Assembly: GCF_000012485.1 (NCBI RefSeq)
Contig: NC_007512.1
Coordinates: 1,945,501-2,009,500, forward strand
Source: Pelodictyon luteolum DSM 273
GTDB taxonomy: Bacteria; Bacteroidota; Chlorobiia; Chlorobiales; Chlorobiaceae
Reading direction: 5' to 3'
Length of the DNA stretch: 64,000 nt
Below, piece by piece: positions 38,040-47,163 of this stretch. Below the pieces are notes generated by a model. That model did not search any database, was not told where the DNA came from, and saw nothing but the letters and a program-made list of their open reading frames with translations. Position 1 is the stretch's first letter. Every line of letters begins with the position of its first letter. A program made the translations under genes and the position numbers.

Positions 38040-39002
38040 CTAACAATACAACTCCACCGTTTTTTTATCTTTTTCAAGCTGCTGGCGCAGCGCCTCAAGA
38101 GTCGGGAACTTCCGCTCCCTGCGGATGAAGTGAAGCAGATTGAAGGAGAGCTCCCTGCCGTATAGCGAACCCTCCCACCCGAGGATGTGTGCCTCCACCG
38201 ATGTCCTCCCGCCGTCTTCAACCGTCGGGCGGACGCCAACGTTCATCATCGCCATCCAGGATAAGCCGTCGATATTCGATTCGGCAACATAGACGCCGCT
38301 CTGCGGCAGCAGCTTGTGCGGGTCCGGAATATGGATGTTTACCGTAGGGAACCCGAGCCCCCTTCCGCGTCCGTCGCCCTCTACCACCGTGCCGGAAATG
38401 GTGTAGAACGAACCAAGGAATGCGTTGGCCTCTTCTATCCGCCCCAGGCCGAGAAGCTGGCGGATGCGGGTGCTGGAGAAATGCTCGTCGGCGATGCGTA
38501 CTTCGCTCTCCACGTCGACGGTGAACCCGAGTTCCAGGCCGAGCCGCCGGAGGTCATCTCCGCTGCCGCTCCGGTTCCGTCCGAACCCGTGGTCATAGCC
38601 GATGACAATGCTTTTGGCCCCGAGCAGCCCCACGAGCACGTTTTTGATGAACTCCTCTGAACTCTGCATGGCGAACTCGGGCGTGAAGCGGACGACGAAC
38701 AGCAGGTCGACGTCGGCAGAGCGGAGCAGTGTGATCTTTTCTTCAAGGGTGGTGAGCAGGCCGAGCGGCCCGGTCACTTCCCCCCCGAGCACCCGGCGGG
38801 GGTGCGGGTCAAAAGTCACCACGACACTCCGCAGAGCGCGCTGACGGGCAATCGAGACCATCCGGGAAATGATCTTCCGATGTCCGCGGTGCACGCCGTC
38901 AAACGCACCCACCGTCACGGCGGAAGCCACAACGGGAAACTCTTCCGGCTCTTCTGAGCGGAAGGGAAACACCCGGTTGCTGCGGTACTCAACGATCTGC
39001 AT
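38040..39002 (-). CDS. ribF: bifunctional riboflavin kinase/FAD synthetase
   Basis: Makes FMN and FAD. A protein of 320 residues. The N-terminal nucleotidyltransferase has TVGAFDGVHRGHRKII, and the ISSTRIR-like site is SSTRIRQLL. The C-terminal kinase domain has VEGDGRGRGLGFPTVNI (G-x-P-T-x-N) and the catalytic glutamate region VEAHILGWEG. Overlaps truB by 14 bases. Confidence 0.96.
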   Translation of the reverse strand: MQIVEYRSNRVFPFRSEEPEEFPVVASAVTVGAFDGVHRGHRKIISRMVSIARQRALRSVVVTFDPHPRRVLGGEVTGPLGLLTTLEEKITLLRSADVDLLFVVRFTPEFAMQSSEEFIKNVLVGLLGAKSIVIGYDHGFGRNRSGSGDDLRRLGLELGFTVDVESEVRIADEHFSSTRIRQLLGLGRIEEANAFLGSFYTISGTVVEGDGRGRGLGFPTVNIHIPDPHKLLPQSGVYVAESNIDGLSWMAMMNVGVRPTVEDGGRTSVEAHILGWEGSLYGRELSFNLLHFIRRERKFPTLEALRQQLEKDKKTVELYC

Positions 39003-39858
39003 GCTGGCGGCTGCGGTCTTCTCTGTTATTATCGGCTATTCTAGCTTCTTCTCTGTCATGCTCTGCATTACCCGCAGCACTGTCAAGCGCTCTGCTGCCC
39101 TCTCTTTCATGCTGCGCCAAAACACCACCCGGCTGCTGCTCATCCACCGCAATCTGGCTGAGGATGCGCGCCCTGGCATCCTCGACACTCATCGCATCCT
39201 CCACCCTGTACGGACCGACAGCCGTCCGCCGGAGACCGGCAAGGTATGCGCCGACGCCGAGCGCCATGCCGAGCTCATCGGCAATCACCCGGATATAGGA
39301 GCCTTTCGATACCAGGAGCCGGCAGTAGACGAGAGGGCCCTGCATATGGGTCACTTCGAACTGGTGAATCACGATCTCTTTGGCCTTCCGCTCCTTCACC
39401 TCTTCACCCTTCCGGGCCAGTGCGTAAAGGCGCTTGCCCTCATGCCAGGAAGCAGAGTGCATGGGCGGCTGCTGGAGGCGCGGGCCCACAAACGCCAGGG
39501 CGGCGGCGCGGACCATCGCAAGCGTGATGTGGCCGGCAGGGGTATGATCAGTCTCGGGGGTTTCAACATCGTGGCTTGCGGTCCGGGCACCAAGCTTGAT
39601 GACGGCAAGGTACTCCTTGTCGAGCCCTTCGAGCGAAGCAATCTCTTTGGTCTTTCTGCCGGTTGCAAGAATGAGGAGCCCAGTGGCCTTCGGGTCAAGC
39701 GTGCCTGAGTGGCCCACCTTCCGTTTCAGGCCGCCCCGCTTGTAGGTGTTGCGGATCTTGGCGACGACATCGAACGAGGTCCAGTCGAGCGGTTTATCAA
39801 GGAGCAGGAACTCCCCCGCTTCCGGGACCCCTTTCGTGCTGGTGTGTTCTGCTTCCAT
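38989..39858 (-). CDS. truB: tRNA pseudouridine(55) synthase
   Basis: Forms pseudouridine 55 in the T-loop of tRNAs. A protein of 289 residues. The catalytic motif KVGHSGTLDPKATGLL has Asp55, then KEYLAVIKLGARTAS with the conserved Tyr, and LLVSKGSYIRVIADELG. A hydrophilic tail of about 50 residues follows the core (rich in E, R, D, A), part of which lies over the ribF start. It follows rbfA by 26 bases. Confidence 0.96.
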   Translation of the reverse strand: MEAEHTSTKGVPEAGEFLLLDKPLDWTSFDVVAKIRNTYKRGGLKRKVGHSGTLDPKATGLLILATGRKTKEIASLEGLDKEYLAVIKLGARTASHDVETPETDHTPAGHITLAMVRAAALAFVGPRLQQPPMHSASWHEGKRLYALARKGEEVKERKAKEIVIHQFEVTHMQGPLVYCRLLVSKGSYIRVIADELGMALGVGAYLAGLRRTAVGPYRVEDAMSVEDARARILSQIAVDEQQPGGVLAQHEREGSRALDSAAGNAEHDREEARIADNNREDRSRQHADR

Positions 39859-39884
39859 TATCGGATTGCCCCCGAAGGGGGCCC

Positions 39885-40244
39885 TCAGGCGTTGTCCCCG
39901 TCGTCCTTGCGGACCGAGCGGAGCAGTTCCTCGATGCGGTTGGCCTGCTCGAAAAGCCGGTCCTCGAAAAACTCCAGTTCAGGGATGCGGCGGAACTGGT
40001 GGCGGATCCTGGTGGAAAGGATATGGCGGATGTTCTTGGTCTCATCCCGCAGGAACTCCATCGCAGCCGTCCGCTGTTCCTCCGACCCGATAATGGATAC
40101 ATAGGCCCGTGCCAGACCGAGGTCAGCGGTGACTTTCACATCAACCACGGTCAGCAGCGGTCCGCCGCGCGGATACTCCTTCTCAAGGATGGCTCCCAGC
40201 TCCTGCTGCAGGAGCGAAGCAACTTTCTCGGTTCGTCTCGACAT
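39885..40244 (-). CDS. rbfA: ribosome-binding factor A
   Basis: Acts in 16S rRNA 5'-end maturation. A protein of 119 residues, start MSRRTEKVASLLQQELGAIL, KH-like fold with VKVTADLGLARAYVSIIG and LSTRIRHQFRRIPELEFFED. The ATG at 40244 is preferred; the frame extends upstream over the infB end without homology. Sixteen bases after infB. Confidence 0.96.
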   Translation of the reverse strand: MSRRTEKVASLLQQELGAILEKEYPRGGPLLTVVDVKVTADLGLARAYVSIIGSEEQRTAAMEFLRDETKNIRHILSTRIRHQFRRIPELEFFEDRLFEQANRIEELLRSVRKDDGDNA

Positions 40245-40260
40245 GCCGTACTGCTGCAGT

Positions 40261-43008
40261 TCAGAGTTTGCGTTTCTTCTCGACGATGCGGTAGGCTTCC
40301 ACCACGTCGCCGACCTTGATATCGTCATAGTTCTTAAGCCCCACGCCGCACTCATAGCCGGCATCGACCTCTTTCACGTCATCCTTGAAGCGCCGGAGCG
40401 TATCGAGCATGCCATCGTAAATCTGGACACCGTCGCGCAGCAGGCGTACCTTTGCGTCGCGAAGGATCTTGCCCTCGAGCACGTGGCAGCCGCCGACGTT
40501 GCCGACCTTCGGCACCCTGAACACCTGGCGGATTTCCAGCGAGCCGAGGCTCTCCTCGTGCAGTTCGGGGGAAAGCATGCCCTCGAGCGCCTTTTCGACA
40601 TCCTCGAGCACATGGTAGATGACACTGTAGAAGCGGACGTCAAGGTCCTCCTTCTCGGCCAGTTTCTTGGCGTTGACGTTCGGACGGACCCTGAAGCCGA
40701 TGATGATGGCGTCGGAGGCAGCTGCAAGCAGCACGTCGGTTTCGGTGATCTGGCCCACACCCTGGTGGATGATCTGTACCTTGACCTCCTCGTTCTGGAT
40801 CTTCATCAGCCCGTCTGCAAGTGCCTGGATGGAACCGTCGGTATCGGCCTTGATGATGACGCTGAGCTCCTTCATCAGACCCTCCTTGATCTGGCGGGCG
40901 ATGCTGTCGAGCTTCACGCGGGTGCTGCGGCGGAACTCATGCTCGCGGCGGATGATCTGGCGCTTCTGGGCAAGATCACGGGCCTCTTTGTCGGAAGCCA
41001 TCACCGTCAGCACGTCACCGGCCTGCGGCAGGTCCTCGAAGCCGAGCACACTTACCGGCTGCGAAGGACCGGCACTCGGGATGCGCTTGCCGCGCTCATC
41101 CATCAGCGCCCGGACCTTGCCCATGATGTTGCCGGCAACGAACGGGTCGCCGACCTTCAGGTATCCGCGCTGCACGAGCACCGCGGATATGACGCCCTTG
41201 CCCTTGTCAAGCTCACTCTCGACGATGACGCCGGTAGCGGGAACATCTTTCGAGAAGTTGCCCTTCAGTTCGCGCATTTCAGCCTCGGTAAGCACCTTCT
41301 CCATGAGCTCCTCGATGCCGAGGCCTTTCTTGGCTGAAATCTCCTGGCACTGGCTTTCGCCACCCCACTCCTCGACGAGCACGCCGGCCTCGGAGAGCTG
41401 GGTCTTGATCTTCTCTGGGTTGGCCTCCGGCTTGTCCATCTTGTTGATGGCCACCACAATCGGCACTCCTGCCGCCTTGGCATGGTTGATTGCCTCGATG
41501 GTCTGCGGCATGACGCTGTCATCTGCCGCCACAACGAGGATGACGATATCCGTCACCTGGGCGCCGCGGGCTCGCATGGCGGTAAAGGCTTCATGGCCCG
41601 GGGTGTCGAGGAAGGTGATCTTGCGTCCGTTCGATGCCGTGACTTCATAAGCCGCCACATGCTGGGTGATGCCGCCGGATTCACCGGCCACCACGTTGCT
41701 GTTGCGGATGTAGTCGAGCAGCGAGGTCTTTCCATGATCGACATGGCCCATGATGGTGACCACCGGGGGACGGGTCTCGAGATCCTCGTCACGGTCCACC
41801 ACCGCTTCGACAGCCGTGGCCTCGACTTCGGAGATGAACTCGGCCTCAAAACCAAACTCGAGCGCGATGAGCTCGATCGACTCTTTGTCAAGCCGCTGGT
41901 TGATGGTCACGAACTTGCCGAGAGCGAAACACTTCTGGATGATGTCCTTGGCCGTAACGCCCATCAGCTCCGCCAGCTCGTGCGGAGAAGCGTACTCGGT
42001 AACCCGCATGATCTGCTGTTCGGATTCGCGGAGCAGGTCTGCCTCCTCCTGCTCACGCTCACGCTCCATTTTGCGCTGCTTGCGGAACTTCGAGCGCGAG
42101 CCGGTGCCGGAGCTGTCGTCCATGCCACTGATGGTGGTACGGATGTTTGCCGAAATGACCTTGTCGTCAACGGCGGGTTTCTTTTTCTTCCCTTTCTTCT
42201 TGCCTACGCCGAACCCTTCCGGCTGCACACCGGCGACCGGTTTCTTCTTCGGCACACCGTCCTCATCGAGGGTGGTTGAGCTCGGGGTTTCGAACTCATC
42301 TTTGAGTGCGACGGCCTGTTCACGGAAATTCTTTTTCTTGCCCTTCTTCTTACGATCGGCCTCGCTCTGCATGTCGAGGGTGCCGAGCACCGTCAGACCG
42401 CCAATGTTCTTCGGTGCGTCGTATGATACAATCTGGTCGTTGGGAACGGCCTCCACGACCGCCACCACCTCAGGGGCCGGGGGCTCGGGAACGGGTTCAG
42501 GGACGGGTTCCGGGAGAGGAGCGGAAAGTGCTTCGGATACCGGTTCGGCGGCGGGTACACCAGCTGGTGCAACAGCAGGTGCGGACTCCGTTGCCGGAGC
42601 TGGCGTTTCGGGAGCAAGGGGAGAGGGCGCCTCTCCGGCAGCAACGGGGACCGGAGCCGGCTGTGCGGCGGCACGGACCGGGGGCTCATGTACCGGAGGG
42701 GCGGGGCTGGGGGTAAGGGTTTCACGGAGTATCTGCTCCTTCTCGACGGCGCGGCGGGACTGCTCCTCAAGGCGCGTCAGGCGGAGCTGTTTCTCGGCGC
42801 GGATCTTGCGGGTCTCATCGACCATCTTCTTCTCGTTGCTGAACTCAGCAAAAATCAGGCCGCGCATCTCCGAATCCACCATGGAGGATGTTGAAGCCAC
42901 CTTTGCCCCTCCCTCTTTGACGAAGCGCAGGACTTCCTGCGGGCTAACCTGCAGCTCTCTTGCTATGTCACTGATCCGGTATTTCTTGTCCATGTCCTCA
43001 ACGGCCAT
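40261..43008 (-). CDS. infB: translation initiation factor IF-2
   Basis: GTPase that brings initiator tRNA to the 30S subunit. A protein of 915 residues. A short N-terminal fold (KKYRISDIARELQVSPQEVLRF) is followed by a Pro/Ala/Glu-rich linker (about 110-230), a basic region, the G domain from near residue 420 (G1 GHVDHGKTSLLDYI, DTPGHEAF, NKMDKPEANP) and the C-terminal EF-P-like and C1/C2 domains (VGQITETDVLLAAASDA). A strong AGAGGAGGA ribosome site fixes the ATG at 43008 rather than the longer frame over nusA. Confidence 0.98.
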   Translation of the reverse strand: MAVEDMDKKYRISDIARELQVSPQEVLRFVKEGGAKVASTSSMVDSEMRGLIFAEFSNEKKMVDETRKIRAEKQLRLTRLEEQSRRAVEKEQILRETLTPSPAPPVHEPPVRAAAQPAPVPVAAGEAPSPLAPETPAPATESAPAVAPAGVPAAEPVSEALSAPLPEPVPEPVPEPPAPEVVAVVEAVPNDQIVSYDAPKNIGGLTVLGTLDMQSEADRKKKGKKKNFREQAVALKDEFETPSSTTLDEDGVPKKKPVAGVQPEGFGVGKKKGKKKKPAVDDKVISANIRTTISGMDDSSGTGSRSKFRKQRKMEREREQEEADLLRESEQQIMRVTEYASPHELAELMGVTAKDIIQKCFALGKFVTINQRLDKESIELIALEFGFEAEFISEVEATAVEAVVDRDEDLETRPPVVTIMGHVDHGKTSLLDYIRNSNVVAGESGGITQHVAAYEVTASNGRKITFLDTPGHEAFTAMRARGAQVTDIVILVVAADDSVMPQTIEAINHAKAAGVPIVVAINKMDKPEANPEKIKTQLSEAGVLVEEWGGESQCQEISAKKGLGIEELMEKVLTEAEMRELKGNFSKDVPATGVIVESELDKGKGVISAVLVQRGYLKVGDPFVAGNIMGKVRALMDERGKRIPSAGPSQPVSVLGFEDLPQAGDVLTVMASDKEARDLAQKRQIIRREHEFRRSTRVKLDSIARQIKEGLMKELSVIIKADTDGSIQALADGLMKIQNEEVKVQIIHQGVGQITETDVLLAAASDAIIIGFRVRPNVNAKKLAEKEDLDVRFYSVIYHVLEDVEKALEGMLSPELHEESLGSLEIRQVFRVPKVGNVGGCHVLEGKILRDAKVRLLRDGVQIYDGMLDTLRRFKDDVKEVDAGYECGVGLKNYDDIKVGDVVEAYRIVEKKRKL

Positions 43009-43078
43009 TACATCCTCCTCTGGATTAAAAAACTCTTTACTCTTTATCCGCCCCGACGCCGCCTGCCCCGCCGATTCA

Positions 43079-44740
43079 TCACTCCTCGTCGGGGGCCGTT
43101 TCGCCGGCGGACAGGGGGGCCTGAGCCTCATCCTCATCCACGGCTGCATCCGCTATCCCGCTGGCTTCAGGGTCAGCAGGAACCTCAGGGGCCGCATCTT
43201 CTCCACCTCTGTCGGACGCATCGAAAAACAACGGTTCGGGCTCCTTGAACAGATCCTCCAGATCCTCGTCCGAGAACTGCTCCTTCACGGTGCGGTAGAT
43301 CGTATCGGCAATCTTGTGCCAGTAGCGCTTTTCGTCATCGCTGATACGGCGTTCCCTCGGTTTGGCGGGACCGCGCATGCTCTTGCCGAACACGGTGACT
43401 TCTTCCTGTCGCTGCGGGCCGAGCAGTGCCTGCTCGATCTCCTCCACGCCGGCTTTCAGCGCTTTCTTGGCGGTATCGAGGCCGGCATCGAGCAGCTGGT
43501 AGATCATGTCGTCGCCAAACTCCTCGCGGAACTCGATGATGTCGATGTCGGTAGGATCCTCCATCGAACGGTCAATCACGTCGCGGTAGACATCGATCTC
43601 ATATCCGGTCAGTTTCTCGGCCAGATGGATGTTGTTGCCGTTCTTGCCGATCGCGTATTTGATCTGGTCGGGCTTCAGCATCACACGGGCCTTGCGGGTC
43701 TTCATGTCGGCATGTACCGTAAGCGGGTCGATCTTTGCCGGCTGCAGTGCACGTGAAATATAGACCTGCGGTTCGTCGCTGTAGTAGATGACGTCGATGT
43801 TCTCGTTGTTGAGTTCCTTGACGATGCTCTGGATGCGTTTTCCCCGGTAACCGACCGTGGCGCCGACAGGGTCGATGCGTGCGCTCGTCGATTCGACGGC
43901 GACTTTCGCCCGCTCGCCCGGCACGCGGGCGATGCCCTTGATGACGATGAGGCCGTCAAGGATTTCGGGGACTTCCTGTTCGAAGAGTTTGTAGAGAAAG
44001 CGGTCGTCGACACGCGATACGATGACCTTCATGCCGCCGTCCGCCTTCTCCTTCTCTTCCATCGTACCGTCATCGAGGCGTACCTTCACCCGCTCGCGCT
44101 CGATGTTCTTCACATAGAGCTTCATGCGGGGGGTACGGCGGGGGTTGTCCTTCTTCATCATCTCAGACTTCGGCAGCACCAGTTCGACCCGGTGGTCTTT
44201 CGATGTGTTGTAGGTGAAGATCACCTCATTCGAACGAACCTGGTATACCTCGGCAGCGATCACCTCGCCGACCTTCTCGAGGCACTCTTCATACACAACC
44301 ATACGCTCAAGGTCGCGCACCTTTTTCTGCACCGACTGCTTGATGATCTGGATGGACTTGCGCGTGAGGTAGTCGTCAAGCTTGATGGGACCCTCTTCAT
44401 AGTAATCACCGACTTCAAGCGATTCGTCGATCCTGCGGATCTCCTCGAGGCTGATTTCGATCGGTGCGATGTCCACCTCTTCGACGATCTTCTTCAGGAT
44501 ATAGACCTCGAAGTCGCCTCTCTCAGGGTTGATGAAGATGTTGGCCTCGACCTCCGGGTCGTAGTCCTTGCGGAGCTGCTTCTGGATGATATCCTTCAGA
44601 AGGTCGGCAATGTCCATTTTCACCGCAGCGCTCTCAACGCGCTTGTCGAGGAAAATCTTCGACTGCTCGATTTCACCGAACGCGCTAGCGATCTGTGCCT
44701 TCCTGTCAGCTCCTTCAGCTTTTACCTGCTTTCTGGCCAT
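43079..44740 (-). CDS. nusA: transcription termination/antitermination factor NusA
   Basis: RNA polymerase-binding regulator of pausing. A protein of 553 residues: N-terminal polymerase-binding domain (1-130), S1 domain (about 140-210), KH1 and KH2 (about 235-385; ARVPGERAKVAVES, GRKRIQSIVKEL-like and KYAIGKNGNNIHLAEKLTGYEIDV), then an acidic C-terminal extension (DEDEAQ...ETAPDEE) without the E. coli AR repeats. Thirty-eight bases after rimP. Confidence 0.97.
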   Translation of the reverse strand: MARKQVKAEGADRKAQIASAFGEIEQSKIFLDKRVESAAVKMDIADLLKDIIQKQLRKDYDPEVEANIFINPERGDFEVYILKKIVEEVDIAPIEISLEEIRRIDESLEVGDYYEEGPIKLDDYLTRKSIQIIKQSVQKKVRDLERMVVYEECLEKVGEVIAAEVYQVRSNEVIFTYNTSKDHRVELVLPKSEMMKKDNPRRTPRMKLYVKNIERERVKVRLDDGTMEEKEKADGGMKVIVSRVDDRFLYKLFEQEVPEILDGLIVIKGIARVPGERAKVAVESTSARIDPVGATVGYRGKRIQSIVKELNNENIDVIYYSDEPQVYISRALQPAKIDPLTVHADMKTRKARVMLKPDQIKYAIGKNGNNIHLAEKLTGYEIDVYRDVIDRSMEDPTDIDIIEFREEFGDDMIYQLLDAGLDTAKKALKAGVEEIEQALLGPQRQEEVTVFGKSMRGPAKPRERRISDDEKRYWHKIADTIYRTVKEQFSDEDLEDLFKEPEPLFFDASDRGGEDAAPEVPADPEASGIADAAVDEDEAQAPLSAGETAPDEE

Positions 44741-44778
44741 CTCATTCTATGATTGTGCATTTATAAAAAAAGACAAAC

Positions 44779-45309
44779 TCAAATTTCCGCTTCCGGAACC
44801 GCGCGGCTTACCGCATCGAGCTCCAGCGTCATATCTTCAGTCTCTTCCTGCCGTCCCTTCTTCTTTGCAGTCTGGGGCTTGAGGGTTATCGATCCGCCAC
44901 CTTCCGTGAGCGACACCGCCTGCAGGTGCCCCGCCACCTCATGCTCAACGCCTTCCGTGTCGCGGTACCACACCCTCAAAAGCCTGCCCACATGCCGGCC
45001 GTACTGACGCCGGAGCACGAGCGGTTCACCGAGGCCGGGAGAGCCGACCACAAGGTCGAAATCCTCGCCCATCGTTCCCGAGAGAGCCTCGTCCTCCTCC
45101 AGCCGTTCACGGATGCGCCGTGCAAAAAAAGAGCACTGGTCGATACGCACGCCGGAATCGGCGTCCAGAATAACCTCGATCTTGCGGTGCACCGCCGAGC
45201 CCTTGACCGTCATCGCGACGAGGTAGACGCCCTCGCCCTTTGTGCCGACGGAGTCCTCGAGTATGTTCTGGACGATTCCTTCGATATGACTGTCAATCGA
45301 GCCCTGCAT
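44779..45309 (-). CDS. rimP: ribosome maturation factor RimP
   Basis: Needed for 30S assembly. A protein of 176 residues, start MQGSIDSHIEGIVQNILED. Family stretches are VEVILDADSGVRIDQC-like (IEVILDADSGVRIDQCSFF) and DFDLVVGSPGLGEPL. The last 50 residues are charged. An in-frame non-ATG start at 45435 is rejected because a promoter and a terminator-like hairpin lie inside that extension. First gene of the rimP-nusA-infB operon. Confidence 0.94.
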   Translation of the reverse strand: MQGSIDSHIEGIVQNILEDSVGTKGEGVYLVAMTVKGSAVHRKIEVILDADSGVRIDQCSFFARRIRERLEEDEALSGTMGEDFDLVVGSPGLGEPLVLRRQYGRHVGRLLRVWYRDTEGVEHEVAGHLQAVSLTEGGGSITLKPQTAKKKGRQEETEDMTLELDAVSRAVPEAEI

Positions 45310-45352
45310 GGCAATAAAAATTGTGTTCGTGTGCCCTGAAATCGGGGAAAAC

Positions 45353-45375
45353 AAAAAAGTGGGGATCCCCCACTT
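45353..45375 (-). terminator. terminator-like hairpin in the rimP-nusA leader
   Basis: Minus strand: AAGTGGGG-GAT-CCCCACTT, an 8-bp perfect stem with a three-base loop, directly followed by TTTTGT. It sits between the candidate promoter at 45427-45455 and the rimP ATG at 45309. It may be an attenuator of the operon or the terminator of the upstream small gene. Confidence 0.65.
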
Positions 45376-45426
45376 CACATAAGAAAAATTCCGGATCCTT
45401 CTTCCCCTCTTCAAACGCTGCACGCT

Positions 45427-45455
45427 AATGTACAAAAAAAGCCTGCAACAGTCAA
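45427..45455 (-). promoter_or_regulatory. candidate sigma70 promoter of the rimP-nusA-infB operon
   Basis: Minus strand TTGACT (45455-45450), 17-base spacer, TACATT (45432-45427). It predicts a leader of about 110 bases that includes the 45353-45375 hairpin. Confidence 0.55.
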
Positions 45456-45460
45456 CAACA

Positions 45461-45685
45461 TTACGCGCCGCCCCTCTCTTCGTCCCGAAGCCTGCTCTCC
45501 ACCACCTCGAAATCAGCCTCCTCGGCCTCTTTCGGCCCCGGTGTGCGGCTCTTCGGCCCTAACGGTACGCGCCCTTCAGCCGCCCCCTGGAGAAAGGAGA
45601 CGAACGCGCTCCTCAGCACCCGCATGAGCAGGCGTCCGATGAGCCAGAGTACGACGAGAAAAAGGAAGAATTTCAACATGTTCAA
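45461..45685 (-). CDS. small membrane-anchored protein, unknown
   Basis: A protein of 74 residues: one N-terminal membrane segment (MLKFFLFLVVLWLIGRLLMRVL) and a charged cytoplasmic tail with Pro and Glu (PKEAEEADFEVVESRL). Resembles the DUF4834-type proteins of Bacteroidota by layout; this was not confirmed. It ends six bases before the -35 box of the rimP promoter. Confidence 0.55.
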   Translation of the reverse strand: MNMLKFFLFLVVLWLIGRLLMRVLRSAFVSFLQGAAEGRVPLGPKSRTPGPKEAEEADFEVVESRLRDEERGGA

Positions 45686-45827
45686 CTATACAACACCGGA
45701 ACTCAAAAAAAAAATCCCGGGGCGGAATGCCTGAACCGCCCATGAGCACACAGGAATGATCTCTTGGAAAGGGCGCCAAAAAGATTTATACTTTTTAAAA
45801 GTACGAATAAGACAAAAAGTTGTCGCC

Positions 45828-47156
45828 ATGGAAGAACATTTTCGCGATACCATACGACAGAAGATCGTCGATTCGCAGGCCAGGGCCTATCCCTCCTTCA
45901 CCCGGAGGGACACCCGCATACCGGCCGTTGCGGGAAAAGCCGTAGCGGTCATCGGCATGCGCAGGGCGGGCAAGACCACCCTGCTCTGGCAGCTCATGCA
46001 GGAGAGCGAGGAGAGCGGGACCGGCCGCGAGGAGATGCTCTACTTCAGCTTCGAAGACGAGCGCCTTGTGGGGATGCGGGCCACGGACCTCCAGCTGGTC
46101 GTCGAGGAGTACTACCGGCTGCACCCCCGGCTCAGGGACAACAGGAAGGTCCTCTTCTGTTTCGACGAAATCCAGGTGGTGGAGGGCTGGGACGCGTTCG
46201 CGAGGCGCATCCTCGACAGCGAATCCTGCAGGGTCTTCCTCTCCGGCTCCTCGGCGAAGATGCTCTCGCGGGAGGTCGGCACCAGCATGCGCGGCAGGGC
46301 GCTGGAAGCCACACTCTATCCGTTCAGCTTCAGGGAGTACCTGCGCCACCGGAGCCTCGAACCCCGGGAGGAGCCCGCACGGTGGACCAAGAGGGATCGC
46401 TCCGCCATCCGCCACGAGCTCGAAGAGTACCTCGTCTACGGAGGGTTCCCCGAAAGCCTGGGGGTGAGGGGGCGCGACCGGATGGAGCTCCTGAAGAGCT
46501 ACGTCGACGTCACGCTGCTGCGCGACGTCATCGAACGGCACGAGGTCTCCAACCCCACGGCGCTGCGCCGGATGGTCCGCCACCTGCTCGCCAACCCTGC
46601 GGGCTCCTTCAGCGTCAACCGCTTCCACAACGATCTGAAGTCGCAGGGCATCACCGCCGGAAGGGAGAGCGTCTACGACTATCTCGGCTTTCTCGAGGAC
46701 GCGTTCCTGCTCCGCACCGTCCCGATAAGCACCACCTCCGAACGCCGCAGGATGGTCAACCCGAGGAAGGCCTACCCGATAGACATGGGGCTGATAGGCC
46801 CCTACGACCGGTCGGGCAAAGCCAACACCGGCCATGCCCTGGAAACGTGCGTCTATCTGGAGCTCTGCAGAAGGGGATATGAGGTCGCCTACGTCAGGAC
46901 CGGCGAAGGGTACGAGGTCGATTTCCATGCGACGGACCCGGAGGGGAACGAGATGCTGATCCAGGTCTGTGCAGCAGCGGCCGACAGCAAGACTCTTGCA
47001 AGGGAGGTGCGCGCGCTCGGGAAAGCGGCAGAAGAACACCCCCGCGCCGAACTGCTGCTGATTACGATGGAGCCGCCGGCTGGAAAGGGGCTTTCAGGAA
47101 AGGTCAAAACCGTGCAGGCCGAGGAGTGGCTGCTGGAAGAGCTGCCCTGGAGATGA
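45828..47156 (+). CDS. DUF4143-type AAA ATPase
   Basis: A protein of 442 residues. N-terminal AAA domain with Walker A VIGMRRAGKTTLL (about 41-54), Walker B LFCFDEIQVVEGW and sensor LSGSSAKMLS. Then the DUF4143 domain with YLGFLEDAFLL and NPRKAYPIDMGL, and a C-terminal nuclease-like stretch (GYEVDFHATDPEGNEMLIQV) as seen in this family. Such ATPases are patchily distributed accessory genes of unknown role. The ATG at 45828 is chosen; 45756 would add 24 odd residues. It converges with the secreted-protein gene. Confidence 0.88.
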   Translation: MEEHFRDTIRQKIVDSQARAYPSFTRRDTRIPAVAGKAVAVIGMRRAGKTTLLWQLMQESEESGTGREEMLYFSFEDERLVGMRATDLQLVVEEYYRLHPRLRDNRKVLFCFDEIQVVEGWDAFARRILDSESCRVFLSGSSAKMLSREVGTSMRGRALEATLYPFSFREYLRHRSLEPREEPARWTKRDRSAIRHELEEYLVYGGFPESLGVRGRDRMELLKSYVDVTLLRDVIERHEVSNPTALRRMVRHLLANPAGSFSVNRFHNDLKSQGITAGRESVYDYLGFLEDAFLLRTVPISTTSERRRMVNPRKAYPIDMGLIGPYDRSGKANTGHALETCVYLELCRRGYEVAYVRTGEGYEVDFHATDPEGNEMLIQVCAAAADSKTLAREVRALGKAAEEHPRAELLLITMEPPAGKGLSGKVKTVQAEEWLLEELPWR

Positions 47157-47163
47157 CGGCAGC

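Noticed and set aside
41750-43756. 668-codon plus-strand frame opposite infB and nusA
   Set aside because: Low-complexity Ser/Arg/Gly translation caused by the third-position GC of infB/nusA on the other strand.
45310-45435. 42-codon N-terminal extension of RimP from a non-ATG codon
   Set aside because: It would begin beside the -10 box and run through the terminator-like hairpin; RimP homology starts at MQGSIDSHI.
45795-47039. 414-codon minus-strand frame opposite the DUF4143 ATPase
   Set aside because: Shadow of a GC-rich gene; the plus strand has Walker motifs and DUF4143 features.
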